Part shown: positions 17,582 to 25,933 of the stretch, one piece after another | Numbering within the stretch: the stretch's first letter is position 1 | Layout of the letters: each line of letters begins with the position of its first letter | Source of the DNA: Tangfeifania diversioriginum | GTDB taxonomy: Bacteria > Bacteroidota > Bacteroidia > Bacteroidales > Prolixibacteraceae | Direction: 5' to 3' | DNA: 44,571 bases | NCBI GenBank assembly: GCA_945873105.1 | Contig: CAMCBW010000043.1 | Location: 1 to 44,571 of the forward strand | Notes under the pieces: generated by a model | Databases searched by the model: none | What the model was told of the DNA's origin: nothing | What the model saw: the letters and a program-made list of their open reading frames with translations, nothing else | Made by a program: the position numbers and the translations under genes

Positions 17582-19315
17582 ATGAGACATCTATTTGTTT
17601 TGTTTCTCGTTTTTGAAACTACATTAGTTTTCCCTCAGAATTACATTAAGCGATGTAATTTCGGCTTTGAAACAAACCGCATTGTTGTTCCAGATAACTG
17701 GCAATTAATACTTGATAGTTACCAGCTTAAGTATGATACGATTGACAAGGTCCAGGGGAAAAGGTCAATTGCGTTCAGTAGGACATACTTGAAGTCAGAT
17801 TTTAACCTCTGCCTATACCAGAAAATTCTTTTACCTAAGAGTTTTAGTGAAATATCTGTTTCTGTCTTCTCAAAAACAATTAACCATCAATATTCATGGT
17901 TAAAAATTGCAGGATTTGACAGATATGGCAAAATTATTGTCACTGATTCGCTTTCAATAATCAGCAACAACAGTTGGCATGAATTTACAGCAAGAATTGC
18001 TCATAAGGGTATCTATTTGTTGAGTTTGGAGTTAAGAGCAAAAGAACAATTTAATACTAAAAAGAAGGAGGTTAAACTTTGGCTTGATAGCATTACAGTT
18101 ATTTGTGACGGCAGAAATCTTCTTTCGTTGAATGACCCTTTAATTGCATTTTCCGCCAAAGATTTGGCAGCCATAAATAATAATATTCCACTGGATGAGG
18201 ATATGATTTTACCTGGAAACGTCCTTAAAAAGATGGCTAAGAATAGAATTATTGGTTTCGGAGAAACGGCTCATGGCAGTTTGGAAACTAACAAATGCAT
18301 CTATAATAACATCAGGCAACTAATATCTGACTATAACTGTAGATTGGTATTACTTGAAATGCCAATAGATTTGGTAGCACAATATAATTTGTACATTCAT
18401 GGATTTGAAATAGATTCGACCTATTGTAAATTCTATCCAAATCAAAGTAAAATTGACACTACTTATCGAAAACTTTCCTATTTGAGCAATGAACTAGAAC
18501 GCTTTGTTAATTGGTTAAAAGAATTTAATGCAATACATGATGATAAAGTGAATATAATGGGAATTGATGAACATTCTGATCCATTATCTTCAAATATGGC
18601 ACCCCCTGATTTGAATCGGTATATTTCAAGTATGAAATTGCAATCAAATATAGTAGACACTTTGGTGTTTTTAATTAATTCAGGCAATTACAGGATAGTG
18701 CCGTATCGATATGCAGAAAGAAATGAAAAGCAATTGACGACTTTAATGAGTAGGTTCAATTACATGGTGCTTCTCCAAGCGTTAAAGAGCAGGACAGACT
18801 CTGCATTATATTACCCTTCGTACAAGAGTTATGAATGGCAACATGTTCATCGCGATCATATTATGTGGCAAAATGCAAAACAAGTATTAGAAAATTTTTC
18901 GGATGGCAAATTGCCGGTTGTAATCTGTGCACATTATGGGCATCTTGATAAAATCTCATCTATTCATTTTAACGAGGTTGTTACACTTGGTCAATATCTG
19001 TCCAATGCTTATGGCAACAATTATTATCATGTTGGTATTCTGTTAGGACAGGGTAAAGCTGGCGCTATGGGAGGCAAACGAAAGCTGGTTTATCAAGAGC
19101 TGCAAATTCCTGTCGGAGTAAGTATCGAATATCTAGCATCACGGACAAATCAGGAATGCTTTTATAAATCAGGAAATATCAGTTCAAAAATCCCGATGAT
19201 GATTCGACGTTCAGGAAATGAGAGTACAAATGATCAATTTATCCCTTCTTATTTTCCTGGAAGTATGGATGGGTTTATATACATTCGGAAGAGTTCACCA
19301 TCTTTTAAATTGTAG
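17582..19315 (+). CDS. secreted erythromycin-esterase-like protein
   Basis: 577 residues with a signal peptide (MRHLFVLFLVFETTLVFPQ). Residues about 25-180 look like a beta-sandwich, carbohydrate-binding-like domain. The rest is an Ere-type domain with its hallmark segments: IIGFGETAHGS (Glu and His of the active site), LLEMP, VNIMGIDEHSD and VICAHYGHLDK. EreA/EreB hydrolyse the macrolide lactone, but most genomic members, especially in Bacteroidota, have no shown drug activity. The export signal and extra N-terminal domain argue for another esterase role. The gene is clearly richer in A+T than those before it, which suggests transfer. Its neighbours are a repeat array and a toxin-antitoxin pair. 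Confidence 0.85.
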   Translation: MRHLFVLFLVFETTLVFPQNYIKRCNFGFETNRIVVPDNWQLILDSYQLKYDTIDKVQGKRSIAFSRTYLKSDFNLCLYQKILLPKSFSEISVSVFSKTINHQYSWLKIAGFDRYGKIIVTDSLSIISNNSWHEFTARIAHKGIYLLSLELRAKEQFNTKKKEVKLWLDSITVICDGRNLLSLNDPLIAFSAKDLAAINNNIPLDEDMILPGNVLKKMAKNRIIGFGETAHGSLETNKCIYNNIRQLISDYNCRLVLLEMPIDLVAQYNLYIHGFEIDSTYCKFYPNQSKIDTTYRKLSYLSNELERFVNWLKEFNAIHDDKVNIMGIDEHSDPLSSNMAPPDLNRYISSMKLQSNIVDTLVFLINSGNYRIVPYRYAERNEKQLTTLMSRFNYMVLLQALKSRTDSALYYPSYKSYEWQHVHRDHIMWQNAKQVLENFSDGKLPVVICAHYGHLDKISSIHFNEVVTLGQYLSNAYGNNYYHVGILLGQGKAGAMGGKRKLVYQELQIPVGVSIEYLASRTNQECFYKSGNISSKIPMMIRRSGNESTNDQFIPSYFPGSMDGFIYIRKSSPSFKL

Positions 19316-19427
19316 GTTCTAGTAAATATCCCAAAAAGTCAAAATTGAGAGGAACCGTAATCGCTATTCAGACTAAGAATATTTTGCGGAAAGTCAGAAA
19401 ATTTGGCTAATCTCATGTTGGAAAGCC

Positions 19428-19742
19428 CTAAAAATCTATTCTAATTCCATACTTAATGATCTGATTGACAATCGGAATATTGAAGTCAAATTCGGCTTTG
19501 GTAAATGGATGCGGTTCGATGAGTGTCTCTTCCCCCTTGCGAATGACCATTAACTTGACTTCGGTTTCAAAGGTTGGCTTTACATGATCTTTGAGTACAA
19601 TAGCAATATCTATATCACTATTATCATGTTGATTCCCATTGGCATAGGATCCAAACAGCCAAGCCTCAGAAATACCCAAATTGGAATCCTGAACCCGCTG
19701 CAAATATCCTTTGCTAATCCTTATAGCATCGCTTTGATCCAT
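19428..19742 (-). CDS. MNT-type nucleotidyltransferase (antitoxin of HEPN/MNT pair)
   Basis: 104 residues with the minimal nucleotidyltransferase signature GSYANG followed eight residues later by DIDIAIV: two metal-binding aspartates. In characterised HEPN/MNT pairs this enzyme neutralises the HEPN RNase by adding AMP to it. ATG 19742 is preferred over a TTG three codons upstream. It overlaps the upstream HEPN gene by 22 bp, the usual arrangement for a co-regulated pair. Confidence 0.85.
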   Translation of the reverse strand: MDQSDAIRISKGYLQRVQDSNLGISEAWLFGSYANGNQHDNSDIDIAIVLKDHVKPTFETEVKLMVIRKGEETLIEPHPFTKAEFDFNIPIVNQIIKYGIRIDF

Positions 19743-20119
19743 AACCGGCAATCTTTAATTTTTTCTAGCCATTCTGCTGTGAAACTATCTGTACAAAGCT
19801 GATAAAAACTTTGTTTGTAATCGTCATATCTGGCTTTAATATTAAATCTCGAAATACTATCCAAAAGGGTCTGCTGTGACACATCGAGGTCAATTTCTGC
19901 ACTCTCGCAAATCCTTCTCAAATCATGAATCATTGGGGGAAATTCACCTTTAGACTTTACATACAAGGCTTTAAGTAATTTTTCAATTACCAGATGCCCC
20001 ATAAACAATGCCCAATTGTTATTTTGGGTTTGATACAAGTCAAGCATTGTCTTGAAATCTTTGTCAGAAGCCTCAATCCAATAATTTACAATGTGATCTC
20101 TGTCGAATCCTTTGTCCAT
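19721..20119 (-). CDS. HEPN domain protein (toxin-like partner)
   Basis: 132 residues, all alpha: YWIEASDKDFKTMLDLYQ, WALFMGHLVIEKLLKALYV, FNIKARYDDY. This is the HEPN fold of the larger pfam05168-type group. The RX4-6H nuclease motif of classical HepT is not obvious; only the ARYDDY segment at the expected place is seen, so RNase activity is uncertain. It precedes the MNT gene on the same strand with overlapping ends. Both genes are AT-rich, in line with a mobile accessory module. Confidence 0.82.
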   Translation of the reverse strand: MDKGFDRDHIVNYWIEASDKDFKTMLDLYQTQNNNWALFMGHLVIEKLLKALYVKSKGEFPPMIHDLRRICESAEIDLDVSQQTLLDSISRFNIKARYDDYKQSFYQLCTDSFTAEWLEKIKDCRLWIKAML

Positions 20120-20210
20120 ACACGACTGAATTACAGCATCATTAATACAAAGGTATCAAATTTTAATTCTAACGGACCTACTCATGTTCCCATTTTCTCA
20201 TCTTCTTTTA

Positions 20211-20297
20211 AGGTCAGCCACAAAGGGTTGCCCCTGCCTTTTCGTCCCCATCGTCCTAGTCATCCCAGTCGTCCCTGTCCTTTCCTATCTTCAACTC
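20211..20297. repeat. GACGACC-type repeat, diverged copy
   Basis: AAGGTCAGCCACAAAGGGTT (20210-20229) followed by GCCCCTGCC is a diverged copy of the AAGGACGACCACACAGGGTC module seen at 2810 and 26174, followed by GTCCCAGTC-like words up to the rlmN stop codon. Confidence 0.5.
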
Positions 20298-21338
20298 TCA
20301 ACTTTCCATTTTCACATTCTGCTCTTTGGTTGACAGCAACCCGCATGCGGCATAAATATCCTGCCCCCTCGAAGCGCGAACAGAGGTGAAAATCCCCTTG
20401 TCGTTGAGCTGGGTCTTGAAATGGGTGATGGTCTCTTCGTCCGGACTAACCAGCGGAGTGCCCGGCACCGGATGGAAACGGATCAGGTTGATCCGGCATT
20501 TAATGCCATTCAGCAGCCGGCTTAGCTCCTTTACATGCAGTGAAGTGTCATTCAGACCTTTGAAGAGGATGTATTCGAAGGAAACTCTCCGCTGTCCGCT
20601 GAAATCCCATTTGCGGATCTCCTCTACTACTTCGGCAATTGGGTAGGCCAGCTGAACCGGCATCAGGCTCTTGCGCTGCTCATCGAAAGGCGTATGCAGG
20701 CTGATGGCCAGGTGCGCTTCACTCTCGTTCAGAAACCGTTGCATGGCTGGTACAATTCCAATCGACGATACTGTGATCCGTCTTGGACTCATGCCATAAC
20801 CCCAGGATGAAGTGAGAATTTCAATGCTTTTCAGTACCTCATCCAGGTTGTCGAAAGGCTCTCCCATCCCCATGTAAACGATATTGGAAACAGTAGTTGC
20901 CTCCTCAATACTCCGGATCTGGTTCACAATCTCACCTGCCGACAATTGTCCCTGGAAACCCTGCTTGGCAGTCATGCAGAAGAGACAGCCCATCTTGCAG
21001 CCCACCTGGGAGGAGACACAAACTGTGACACGGTCATCGTCGGGGATCATGGCCGTCTCGATAAACTGATGTTTCCCGGTAGTAAATAGGTACTTTTTGG
21101 TTCCATCCGCACTTACCTGCACCTTGGTTGGCGGAGCGGTACCAAAATCATATTTTTCAGCCAGCAGCTCCCTCGTCTTCTTGGAGAGATTGCTCATCTC
21201 TTCCACCGAATTGATCTGCTTTTTGTACAACCAGTCGGCCAGCTGACCAGCGGTAAACCTGGGCAAACCCAAATCCACTGTCAGCTGAATCAATTCATTC
21301 AGTGTTTTCCCAAAAAGCGGTTCTTTGGTTGTTTCCAT
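20298..21338 (-). CDS. rlmN: 23S rRNA (adenine-2503-C2)-methyltransferase RlmN
   Basis: 346 residues. A radical-SAM enzyme that methylates C2 of A2503 in 23S rRNA and A37 of some tRNAs. Visible: N-terminal RNA-binding region (AGQLADWLYKKQINSVEEMS), the 4Fe-4S motif CKMGCLFCMTAKQG, SNIVYMGMGEPFDN, and the C-terminal catalytic Cys in YAACGLLS, which with the Cys of the CxxxCxxC neighbourhood does the chemistry. ATG 21338 (METTKEPLFG) was chosen since it lies 4 bp past the stop of the upstream reductase gene; an ATG at 21362 would overlap that gene. Confidence 0.96.
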   Translation of the reverse strand: METTKEPLFGKTLNELIQLTVDLGLPRFTAGQLADWLYKKQINSVEEMSNLSKKTRELLAEKYDFGTAPPTKVQVSADGTKKYLFTTGKHQFIETAMIPDDDRVTVCVSSQVGCKMGCLFCMTAKQGFQGQLSAGEIVNQIRSIEEATTVSNIVYMGMGEPFDNLDEVLKSIEILTSSWGYGMSPRRITVSSIGIVPAMQRFLNESEAHLAISLHTPFDEQRKSLMPVQLAYPIAEVVEEIRKWDFSGQRRVSFEYILFKGLNDTSLHVKELSRLLNGIKCRINLIRFHPVPGTPLVSPDEETITHFKTQLNDKGIFTSVRASRGQDIYAACGLLSTKEQNVKMES

Positions 21339-21342
21339 CTCG

Positions 21343-22014
21343 CTAAAAATATATCTCGGCATAAATATGATCGTAGGGTATCCCTTTTTCTATCAGCAGA
21401 TCCCTGACCTCCACCACCATCAGTGCCTGACCGCAAAGGTAGTACTTATCCCCTTTGGGCAGTTCCTCGGCCTTCTTCAGATAATCGGTAATCCTACCGG
21501 GAAAATGAAGATCCCCGGTTTCCCTGCTGCAACAACAAATATAATTGCTGCCCAGCTCTTTTCGCAGATAATCTTCAAAATAGAATTGATTGATGTAACT
21601 CACTCCATGGATCAAACGCTTGTTTCTGAACCTTCCCGACCTGATCATGCTGTAAAAAGGGGCAATCCCTGTACCGGTGGCTATCCAGGTCGCCGGTGAG
21701 TCATCACTGCTGAAACTGCCATAGGGGGCAGAGACGTAAATCAGATCGCCGGCATGCTTTTTGGCCAGTTGTGGCGTCAGTACACCACCTGGTTTCACAT
21801 TGAAAAGAACGGAAATATTCTCCTCCTGATTTCCACTGCAAATACTGTAAATACGTGGTGGTTCATTAGGGTCAATGGCTATTTTAACCACCTGACCCGG
21901 ATGAAATTCCTCTTCCCTCTTCCAGGAAACCACAAACACATTGGGTGATATCTCCTCATTCCCGGTAATTAAAACCGGCTTCAACGCATGCTTATTTTGA
22001 TTTGTGAACTGCAT
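21343..22014 (-). CDS. FAD-binding ferredoxin/flavodoxin-NADP reductase-type oxidoreductase
   Basis: 223 residues, a compact FNR: FAD domain with RIYSICSG (RxYS, binds FAD) and VLFNVKPGGVLTPQL, then the NAD(P) domain with WIATGTGIAPFYSMI, CCCSRE and YYLCGQALMVVEVRD, ending in YAEIYF. It moves electrons between NAD(P)H and a small carrier. Directly followed by rlmN, a radical-SAM enzyme that needs reduced flavodoxin or ferredoxin, so a supporting role is a fair guess. ATG 22014 is used; a TTG codon precedes it. Confidence 0.9.
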   Translation of the reverse strand: MQFTNQNKHALKPVLITGNEEISPNVFVVSWKREEEFHPGQVVKIAIDPNEPPRIYSICSGNQEENISVLFNVKPGGVLTPQLAKKHAGDLIYVSAPYGSFSSDDSPATWIATGTGIAPFYSMIRSGRFRNKRLIHGVSYINQFYFEDYLRKELGSNYICCCSRETGDLHFPGRITDYLKKAEELPKGDKYYLCGQALMVVEVRDLLIEKGIPYDHIYAEIYF

Positions 22015-22032
22015 CAATATATAATTTTCAAT

Positions 22033-22090
22033 TTTCGATTGCGGATTCGGACCCTGAGTCTTGACTCCCCTGACGAAGGGTCGAAGGGTT
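22033..22090. repeat. CCTGAG..GACGAAGGGTCGAAGGGT repeat, copy 2
   Basis: TTTTCGATTGCGGATTCGG, then CCCTGAGTCTTGACTCCCCT and GACGAAGGGTCGAAGGGTT. Same order of words as 8209-8255, with a 9-11 bp insertion. Sits just upstream of the reductase start codon. Confidence 0.65.
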
Positions 22091-22118
22091 CGATTCTGCC
22101 TATTTCAATATTTGGTCC

Positions 22119-22252
22119 TTCCGTCCGATCCGGTCATATTCTCTTTTTAAATCTGCTACCGCGGACGGTGAACTCCCGGCATTTCCTGACCCGGGGTGTC
22201 GCTCCTTCGTCGCTTTACCCCGGGCTATTATGCTTAAACCCTTTCAGGGTAT
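22119..22252 (-). repeat. CCGTCCG/CGGACGG element, copy 4 (tail type B)
   Basis: CCGTCCG 22121-22127, CGGACGG 22162-22168 (34 nt between), stem CCCGGGGT 22190-22197 with ACCCCGGG 22217-22224, and the AAACCCTTTCAGGGT hairpin 22236-22250. One minisatellite unit follows (22262-22370). It is upstream of the reductase gene in the same orientation as in the efflux operon. Confidence 0.75.
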
Positions 22253-22537
22253 AACTTCAGCCGCTTCATCTCTTTAACCTTCGGAGTTTCACTCCCCCAG
22301 TCTCCCCCTCTCTAAGTCCCCAAGTCCATCTCCGTTTCTCCGTTTCTCCGTTTCCCCGTTTCCCCGTTTCTTAAACTATAAACGTAAGGACAGACGGAAA
22401 GTTTTGCAAAAGTAGAAATTCTATTTCAATGATTGTGAGATTTTTACCCTGATTTCGAACCAACCATCAAGCTAGTCTTTCATTTTTTAGGTAACTTCGT
22501 CCTGATTTTGAGGTATAAAAGCTTCTATCAAAAGTGT

Positions 22538-22831
22538 ATGTTCAAAAAAGTAGTAGCTGGATGCAGGTGGGTATTGGTACAAATCGTACTCTTTCCTGTC
22601 TATTTTTACAGGGGTGCAATTTCACCACTGACCCACTCTTCCTGCCGCCATATTCCTACCTGTTCACAATATGCCATTGAGGCTGTTAAAATCCACGGTC
22701 CCTTCAGGGGATTCCTGATGGCCACCAACCGAATCTTGCATTGCCATCCCTGGGGAACGCACGGATATGATCCGGTGCCACCCATGGAAACGAAGGCAAG
22801 ACGGAAAAATGACGGAGAGACGGAGAAATGA
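22538..22831 (+). CDS. yidD: membrane protein insertion efficiency factor YidD
   Basis: 97 residues. Contains the complete YidD signature: VLFPVYFYRGAISPL, SSCRHIPTCSQYAIEAVKIH, GPFRGFLMATNRILHCHPWG and HGYDPVP. YidD is a small membrane-associated protein that helps YidC-dependent insertion. ATG 22538 was taken (MFKKVVAGCRW) as the normal family start. After HGYDPVP the family normally ends, but this protein runs on for about 16 residues (METKARRKNDGETEK) encoded by the purine-rich repeat, which also supplies the stop codon. Confidence 0.93.
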   Translation: MFKKVVAGCRWVLVQIVLFPVYFYRGAISPLTHSSCRHIPTCSQYAIEAVKIHGPFRGFLMATNRILHCHPWGTHGYDPVPPMETKARRKNDGETEK

Positions 22832-22990
22832 CGGAGGGACTAAGGGACCTGGAGACTGAGGGATTGGAACTCCGAAGGTTGATGAATTGAAACGGGGAAG
22901 AAGGACTGGGGGACTTAGAGAGGGGGAGACTGGGGGAGAGGAAATCCGAAGTTTGAAGGATTGAAACGGGGAAACGGAAAAGTGGAGAAG
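22792..22990. repeat. purine-rich minisatellite (reverse orientation)
   Basis: Units with GGACTAAGGGACC, GGGGGACTTAG, GGAACTCCGAAGGTTG, GAAACGGGGAA. The CCGAAG word occurs at 22872 and 22946 (74 bp, close to the usual 82). Same family as 8491-8771 but with purines on the plus strand. Confidence 0.75.
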
Positions 22991-23093
22991 AGCGGAAGAA
23001 GAGAAGACCAGAAGAGGACATTGTGCTTTACCGCGTAGCGGTTACAGTATTGTAGCCCGGGTTTGAAGAATGAAAGGAGTTCACCGTCCGCGG
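22946..23093 (+). repeat. 148-bp inverted repeat, left copy (flanks znuACB)
   Basis: Matches the reverse complement of 25786-25933 over an equal length of 148 bp with about ten mismatches and no gap, counted by eye. It covers part of the minisatellite and most of a CCGTCCG element. Confidence 0.75.
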
Positions 23094-23136
23094 TAGCATT
23101 TTAAAAAAAGAAATTAGATCGGATCAGACGGATGGA
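23025..23136 (+). repeat. CCGTCCG/CGGACGG element, copy 5 (tail type A)
   Basis: Type-A tail TACCGCGTAGCGGTTA (23030-23045) and TATTGTAGCCCGGG, then CCGTCCG 23084-23090 and CAGACGG 23125-23131 (34 nt between; one arm base changed). It is 70 bp upstream of the znuA start, oriented toward it. Confidence 0.75.
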
Positions 23137-23207
23137 GCAAATAAAGAACAAATCGCACGGGATTTAAAAACGGAAAAAAGAAAACATAATATCAAGGATT
23201 ACTGCCA

Positions 23208-24074
23208 ATGAGAAAAAAAATATTGCTACTGACGATTGTAGCGATCCTGGTCTCCTGCCAGACCACTAAGAAACCTGTAGAGAAGATTGTCTTTGCCAGT
23301 ATTTTGCCAATTCAATATTTTGCCGATCAGATTACAGGGGATCTGTACACCTCCGAGGTAATGGTTCCACCCGGAGTGGGTCCGGAGACCTACAATCCAA
23401 CTCCCAGGCAGATGAGTGAAATGACAAAGGCCAGCGTCTTCTTTGCCAATGGTTACCTTGGTTTTGAGGAGGCCTTTGTGGAGAAGTTTCGGTCAAACAA
23501 CCCCAATATGCTATTTGTCAACACTTCAAATGGGGTACCACTGATTCATGCAGAAGGGCACGACCATGGGGACCATGCCCACGAAAAGGGGGTGGATCCC
23601 CATACCTGGTCCACACCGGCCGGGGCCAGAATTATTGCCAGGAATATTTACGACGGAATGGTAAAAATCGATCCGGCCAATCAGGCGTTTTTCAAGAACA
23701 ATCTGGATCAGCTAATTGCAAGAATTGACAGTGTCGACAATGCCGTGAAATCGATTCTTGCCAGCATACCCTCCCGTAAATTCATGGTCTTCCACCCGGC
23801 ATTGGGTTACTTTGCCCAGGAATACTACCTTGAACAACTCTCCATCGAATTTGAAGGTAAGGTCCCAACTCCCCGGCACATTCAGAATATTGTGCTGGAA
23901 GCCAAAGAGCACAACATTCGCAACATTTTGATACAGAAAGAATTTGATGTGGAAAATGCAGATATTATTGCCAACGAGACGGGTAGCCAGGTAATTCAAA
24001 TAGATCCCCTGGCCTACGATTGGCCCAATGAGATGATCAGTCTGGCACACAAAATGGCTGGAACCAATCGATAA
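23208..24074 (+). CDS. znuA: zinc ABC transporter substrate-binding lipoprotein
   Basis: 288 residues. Lipoprotein signal with lipobox LVSC (Cys 17). Belongs to the cluster 9 metal-binding proteins (TroA/ZnuA): GPETYNPTPRQMSEM with the first loop, then a His-rich loop (HAEGHDHGDHAHEKGVDPHT), and a C-terminal half with KFMVFHPALGYFAQEY and IQIDPLAYDWP. The His-rich loop is typical of zinc-specific members. It hands the metal to the ZnuC/ZnuB transporter encoded next. In a Bacteroidota cell it is held in the periplasm by its lipid anchor. Confidence 0.93.
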   Translation: MRKKILLLTIVAILVSCQTTKKPVEKIVFASILPIQYFADQITGDLYTSEVMVPPGVGPETYNPTPRQMSEMTKASVFFANGYLGFEEAFVEKFRSNNPNMLFVNTSNGVPLIHAEGHDHGDHAHEKGVDPHTWSTPAGARIIARNIYDGMVKIDPANQAFFKNNLDQLIARIDSVDNAVKSILASIPSRKFMVFHPALGYFAQEYYLEQLSIEFEGKVPTPRHIQNIVLEAKEHNIRNILIQKEFDVENADIIANETGSQVIQIDPLAYDWPNEMISLAHKMAGTNR

Positions 24075-24094
24075 TTTGTAAATTTGCACCCGAA

Positions 24095-24874
24095 ATGATG
24101 CTGCAAAATCTCTCCTACATGGTTCCGCTGATCGACATACGCCACCTAACGGTCGGGTACGATGAGAACATCATCCTGACGGATGTCTCCATGACGATTC
24201 ATGCCCGTGATTTTATCGGGGTTATTGGTCCCAATGGGGGAGGAAAAACCACACTGCTGAAAACCATCCTGGGATTACTGAAACCACTCAAAGGCGAAGT
24301 CATCTTCCACGAATGTATGACGGAAGGCAACCACCACCAAATTGGCTACCTGCCCCAGATCAACAACATCGACCGGAAATTTCCCATCTCAGTTTCTGAA
24401 GTAGTAAATTCGGGATTGATGTCCAGAAAAAGCATCATCAAAAGGTACACAAAAAAAGAGATGGAGTTTGCCGGTGAACTGATGAACCAGATGGGAATTT
24501 ACGAAATCCGGAACAAGGCCATCGGAGAGTTATCGGGTGGACAAATCCAGCGTGCCCTTTTGTGCCGTGCGCTTGTCAACCAGCCGAAACTGCTGGTACT
24601 CGACGAACCCAACACCTATGTAGACAACCGTTTTGAAAAGGAACTCTACGAAAAGCTACGCAAGCTGAACGAAGAGATTGCCATCCTACTGGTTTCCCAC
24701 GACCTGGGAACCATCTCCACCTACGTAAAATCGATCGCTTGTGTGAACCACTCCCTCCATTATCATCCCGGGAACAAGATCACTCCTGAACAGATGGAGG
24801 CCTACGAATGTCCCATCCAGATCATTACCCACGGTAAAATTCCACATACCGTGCTACACCAACACGAAGCATGA
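24095..24874 (+). CDS. znuC: zinc ABC transporter ATP-binding protein
   Basis: 259 residues, ATPase of the metal importer. Walker A GPNGGGKTT, Q-loop GYLPQIN, signature LSGGQIQRALL, Walker B LLVLDEPNTYVD (the usual DEPT is DEPN) and H-loop LLVSHDLGT. FPISVSEVVNSGL is a cluster-specific stretch of Mn/Zn ATPases. ATG 24095 is the first start; an internal ATG at 24119 (MVPLIDIRHLTVGY) would fit the family N-terminus just as well. It overlaps znuB by 4 bp. Confidence 0.92.
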   Translation: MMLQNLSYMVPLIDIRHLTVGYDENIILTDVSMTIHARDFIGVIGPNGGGKTTLLKTILGLLKPLKGEVIFHECMTEGNHHQIGYLPQINNIDRKFPISVSEVVNSGLMSRKSIIKRYTKKEMEFAGELMNQMGIYEIRNKAIGELSGGQIQRALLCRALVNQPKLLVLDEPNTYVDNRFEKELYEKLRKLNEEIAILLVSHDLGTISTYVKSIACVNHSLHYHPGNKITPEQMEAYECPIQIITHGKIPHTVLHQHEA

Positions 24875-25698
24875 TGGAGAACCTGATATCACTGCTGGAG
24901 ATGAATTTTTTTCGCAATGCCTTGCTGGCCTCCCTGCTGGCAAGTATCGCCTGCGGCATTATCGGAACCTACATCGTTTCACGCCGGATTGTCTTTATCA
25001 GCGGCGGAATCACCCACGCTTCGTTTGGCGGAATCGGGATGGGCTATTACATGGGATTTGATCCAATATTGGGAGCCGTGATGTTTGGAATCTTCTCAGC
25101 CCTCGGAATTGAATTCTTCACCAAAAAGGCAGATCTCCGGGAAGATTCGGCCATCGCTATGCTTTGGGCATTCGGAATGGCACTCGGCATCATCTTCATC
25201 TTCCTTACTCCCGGCTATGCTCCGAATCTCATGAGTTACCTCTTCGGAAATATCCTTACAGTCTCTTTGACTGACTTGCTGTTTCTTACACTACTAACGG
25301 TGGGAATCGTCGCCTTCTTCATCCTTTTCTACCGGATGATCCTGTTTATTTCGTTTGACGAAGAGTATGCCCTCACCAACAATACCCCGGTGCGACTCTT
25401 CAACATGATACTGATTTGCCTGGTAGCCCTTACCATCGTATTAAACATCAGGGTGGTAGGCATCATTTTGGTCATGTCACTACTCACCATCCCCCAGGCG
25501 ATTTCCAACCTTTTCACCCGTTACTTCCACAAGATGATCTACTTCTCCATCTTCTTCGGATTTGTTGGATCCATGTCGGGACTCATCTTCTCTTATGTCT
25601 ATGATATTCCCTCAGGAGCGGCCATCATCTTTGCACTGGTACTCATGTACGGGATCGCCAAAATCTACTTTCTTACCAGGAAAGCGCTTGCAAGATAA
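24871..25698 (+). CDS. znuB: zinc ABC transporter permease
   Basis: 275 residues with eight or so membrane helices. ABC-3 family marks: SRRIVFISGGITHASFGGIG near the start and VVGIILVMSLLTIPQAIS in the last third. It forms the membrane channel for zinc (or a related divalent metal) with ZnuC. The ATGA overlap with znuC shows translational coupling. The 3' end is followed at once by ATTTTGGATTTTGGATTTTGG heptamers (split over 25700-25720) and then a CCGTCCG element. Confidence 0.92.
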   Translation: MMENLISLLEMNFFRNALLASLLASIACGIIGTYIVSRRIVFISGGITHASFGGIGMGYYMGFDPILGAVMFGIFSALGIEFFTKKADLREDSAIAMLWAFGMALGIIFIFLTPGYAPNLMSYLFGNILTVSLTDLLFLTLLTVGIVAFFILFYRMILFISFDEEYALTNNTPVRLFNMILICLVALTIVLNIRVVGIILVMSLLTIPQAISNLFTRYFHKMIYFSIFFGFVGSMSGLIFSYVYDIPSGAAIIFALVLMYGIAKIYFLTRKALAR

Positions 25699-25745
25699 TT
25701 TTGGATTTTGGATTTTGGATTGCGCCCTTTACTATAATATGTTCC

Positions 25746-25856
25746 ATCCGTCCGAAACCACTCAATTGCTCTTTCCAATATACTTCCGCGGACGGTGACC
25801 TACCTGCATTCTCCAAACCCGGGCTACAATACTGTAACCGCTACGCGGTAAAGCAC
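25746..25856 (-). repeat. CCGTCCG/CGGACGG element, copy 6 (tail type A)
   Basis: CCGTCCG 25748-25754, CGGACGG 25789-25795 (34 nt between), CCCGGGCTACAATACTGTAA and CCGCTACGCGGTA. The only copy that points toward the 3' end of a gene (znuB) instead of a start codon. Confidence 0.75.
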
Positions 25857-25933
25857 AATGTCCTCTTCGGGTCTTCTCTTCGTCCGCTCTTCTCCACTTT
25901 TCCGTTTCCCTGTTTCAATCCTTCAACCTTCGG
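25786..25933 (-). repeat. 148-bp inverted repeat, right copy (flanks znuACB)
   Basis: Reverse-complement partner of 22946-23093, about 94 percent identical by eye. The segment between the pair contains the whole of znuACB. Confidence 0.75.

Noticed and set aside
17582-19315. Macrolide resistance gene
   Set aside because: Only the fold and active-site motifs of the Ere family are seen; signal peptide and extra domain argue against calling it a resistance determinant.
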